From Chloroflexota bacterium (lineage in GTDB: Bacteria > Chloroflexota > Limnocylindria > Limnocylindrales > CSP1-4), in NCBI GenBank assembly GCA_003157175.1, contig PMIQ01000053.1, positions 1-6,776 on the forward strand: a stretch of DNA of 6,776 nt, read 5' to 3'. Of this stretch, positions 5,858 through 6,776 are shown piece by piece (positions within the stretch are counted from its first letter, which is position 1; each line of letters opens with the position of its first letter). The notes under the pieces are model-generated. The model had not been told where the DNA came from. It made no database searches and saw only the letters and a list, made by a program, of their open reading frames with translations. The position numbers were made by a program, and so were the translations under genes.

Positions 5858-6472
5858 CTAGGGCTTCTTGGCCGCCGACTTGGCCGGGGCCTTGTCCTTG
5901 GCGGCGGCCTTCGGGCCTGATGCCTTAGCGGCGGCCTTCGGCACTGACGCCTTCGGGGCTACCCTGGCCCTGGCGGCGGTTTCGACCGGAGCTGCGGCCG
6001 CGGCGTTTGCCGCCTCGGCGCGAGCCGTCTTGGACAGGGCAGCGCGGGCCTTTCCGGCGGCGGTTTGCGGGCCCTTGGCCTTGGTGGCCTTGCCAGAAGC
6101 GATTCGGGTTCGGGCGGCCTTGACGGCGGCGGCGGTGCCGGTTGTCTTGGCGACGCGTCCGGTCGTCTGAACCGTATCGCCGGCCGCGATGGCGTTGAGC
6201 CTCAGGGCCAGACGCGACTTGCGCCGCGCGGCGTTGTTAGGGTGGATCGCCCCGACCTTGGCGGCCTTGTCGAGGGCGCTCATGGCCTGCGCCAACGCCT
6301 CGGCGGTGTCGCCTTCGGCAGCGCCGGTCGCGACCTTGATGGCATTGGTCGCGTACGTCTTCGCCGCGCTCCGGCGCGGTTGATTGATGGCCCGCCGGCG
6401 CTCTGCCTGGCGGACCCGCTTGATCGCTGACGGCGTGCGGGCGCCGGTCCAGCCTCGGGGCGTCTTGGCCAA
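5858..6472 (-). CDS. rpsT: 30S ribosomal protein S20 with long basic C-terminal tail
   Basis: Primary 16S rRNA-binding protein of the small subunit. The S20 core is clear: TPSAIKRVRQAERRRAIN (13-30), SAAKTYATNAIK (35-46), and AAKVGAIHPNNAARRKSRLA (70-89). The usual protein is about 85-90 residues; this one is 204. The extra part of roughly 105 residues is almost entirely Ala, Lys, Arg, Pro, Thr and Gly and ends in PKAAAK-type repeats and AKKP, resembling histone H1-like tails. The TTG start at 6472 has AGAGGT 9 nt upstream and gives MAKTPRGWTG before the core. No ATG, GTG or TTG lies nearer the core, and the in-frame ATG at 6580 would be upstream of or inside the promoter. The neighbour lepA, transcribed divergently, is a common genomic companion of rpsT. 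Confidence 0.94.
   Translation of the reverse strand: MAKTPRGWTGARTPSAIKRVRQAERRRAINQPRRSAAKTYATNAIKVATGAAEGDTAEALAQAMSALDKAAKVGAIHPNNAARRKSRLALRLNAIAAGDTVQTTGRVAKTTGTAAAVKAARTRIASGKATKAKGPQTAAGKARAALSKTARAEAANAAAAAPVETAARARVAPKASVPKAAAKASGPKAAAKDKAPAKSAAKKP
5901..5941. repeat. 27-bp period repeat encoding PKAAAK units in the S20 tail
   Basis: The 14-mer GCGGCGGCCTTCGG occurs at 5901-5914 and 5928-5941. On the coding strand it gives PKAAAKASG followed by PKAAAKDKA (residues about 178-196), with a further PKASV just before. Such Lys/Ala/Pro repeats are typical of slippage-prone, histone-like tails. Confidence 0.6.
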
Positions 6473-6522
6473 AGTTCGAAGACCTCTATGCTGCAGAAGG
6501 AAGCGACAGGCAGGCAGAGTAG

Positions 6523-6570
6523 GCGCCAATCGGCGCGACGGTTGATGGTACCAGAGTCCGCCGATTGCGC
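6523..6570 (-). promoter_or_regulatory. rpsT promoter region: extended -10 inside a 9-bp dyad
   Basis: On the minus strand TGGTACCAT (6553-6545) is a good extended -10 (TGn plus TACCAT), predicting an mRNA leader of about 65 nt; no good -35 is visible. CAATCGGCG (6527-6535) and CGCCGATTG (6559-6567) form a 9-bp inverted repeat centred on this -10, and a small hairpin GCGCC/GGCGC (6523-6536) would lie at the 5' end of the transcript. An operator or leader structure is possible. Confidence 0.4.
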
Positions 6571-6595
6571 GTGCGAGCACATTGCGCGGGCGAAC

Positions 6596-6607
6596 CCTCG
6601 CGCGAGG
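6596..6607. repeat. Perfect 12-bp palindrome in the rpsT-lepA gap
   Basis: CCTCGCGCGAGG is fully self-complementary. It lies between the two divergent promoters. It may be a protein-binding site, or only a by-product of high GC content. Confidence 0.3.
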
Positions 6608-6700
6608 CGTAGCGAGCCAGGCCCGCGGCGAACCTTCTCGCCGGGCGGCCGAGCCCGGGCCCAGGCGCGGAGCGGGCGAGCTGCGCCGGCCTCAGCGGCG

Positions 6701-6737
6701 TGGCCAGCGGCCAGTCGTCCCCGCTACACTCCAACCC
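6701..6737 (+). promoter_or_regulatory. Putative lepA promoter, leaderless geometry
   Basis: TGGCCA (6701-6706, 4/6 match to TTGACA) is 18 bp from TACACT (6725-6730), a good -10 box. Only 7 nt separate the -10 from the GTG start, so the transcript should begin at or beside the start codon. No Shine-Dalgarno sequence is present. Confidence 0.5.
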
Positions 6738-6776
6738 GTGACCATCCCGCAAGACCGCCTGCGCAACTTCTCGATC
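6738..6776 (+). CDS. lepA: Elongation factor 4 (LepA), first 13 codons (cut by right edge)
   Basis: From the GTG at 6738 the frame reads VTIPQDRLRNFSI. The RxRNFSI sequence is the hallmark start of LepA, immediately before its first GTP-binding segment (IIAHIDHGKST in the family), which would follow beyond the window. LepA is a ribosome-associated GTPase related to EF-G. Divergent placement next to rpsT agrees with the common genomic association of the two genes. The fragment is too short to judge integrity, but the match is distinctive. Confidence 0.88.
   Translation, partial: MTIPQDRLRNFSI

Noticed and set aside
6473..6580. Longer S20 starting at the in-frame ATG at 6580
   Set aside because: It would place the -10 box inside the coding sequence and add residues unlike any S20. 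The TTG at 6472 has a ribosome-binding site and lies near the core.

Overview
The window is a high-GC (roughly two-thirds G+C by eye), densely coded stretch of bacterial chromosome. Starts are often GTG or TTG, and two of its promoters sit 6-7 nt from the start codon, as in leaderless transcripts. These traits, and a ferredoxin of the FdxA type known from mycobacteria, fit a high-GC Gram-positive-like lineage (Actinomycetota, or a high-GC Chloroflexota). I cannot place it further from sequence alone.

Layout. Almost everything is on the minus strand, so transcription runs right to left. At the right edge, the first 13 codons of lepA (elongation factor 4) point right, and rpsT (ribosomal protein S20) points left from the shared 265-bp gap. 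This S20 has an unusually long Ala/Lys/Pro-rich C-terminal tail. A hairpin follows it, then a stand-alone SAM-dependent methyltransferase gene (5125-5787). A 305-bp non-coding stretch (4820-5124) comes next. It carries three ATGGAG hexamers (CTCCAT on the transcribed strand) spaced exactly 11 bp apart, the usual operator geometry of OmpR/PhoB-type response regulators.

Downstream lies a tightly packed five-gene run: two small single-pass membrane proteins of unknown function (1-nt overlap), an ApbE-like FAD:protein FMN transferase (4-nt ATGA overlap), a six-helix ferric-reductase/NOX-like membrane protein with two bis-His heme pairs, and a 7Fe ferredoxin of the FdxA type (13-nt overlap). After a 168-bp gap come an OmpR/PhoB-type response regulator and its partner histidine kinase, which is cut by the left edge.

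Working model (inference). The five genes form a transmembrane redox module: ferredoxin on the cytoplasmic side, a di-heme membrane conduit, a flavin transferase and two small membrane-anchored partners. The adjacent two-component system may control it through the 11-bp repeats. No recognisable FMN-binding acceptor protein and no FAD/NAD(P)H domain is present in the window, so the flavinylated partner is either elsewhere or one of the two unknown small proteins. This regulated redox cassette is the best candidate here for an undescribed system.
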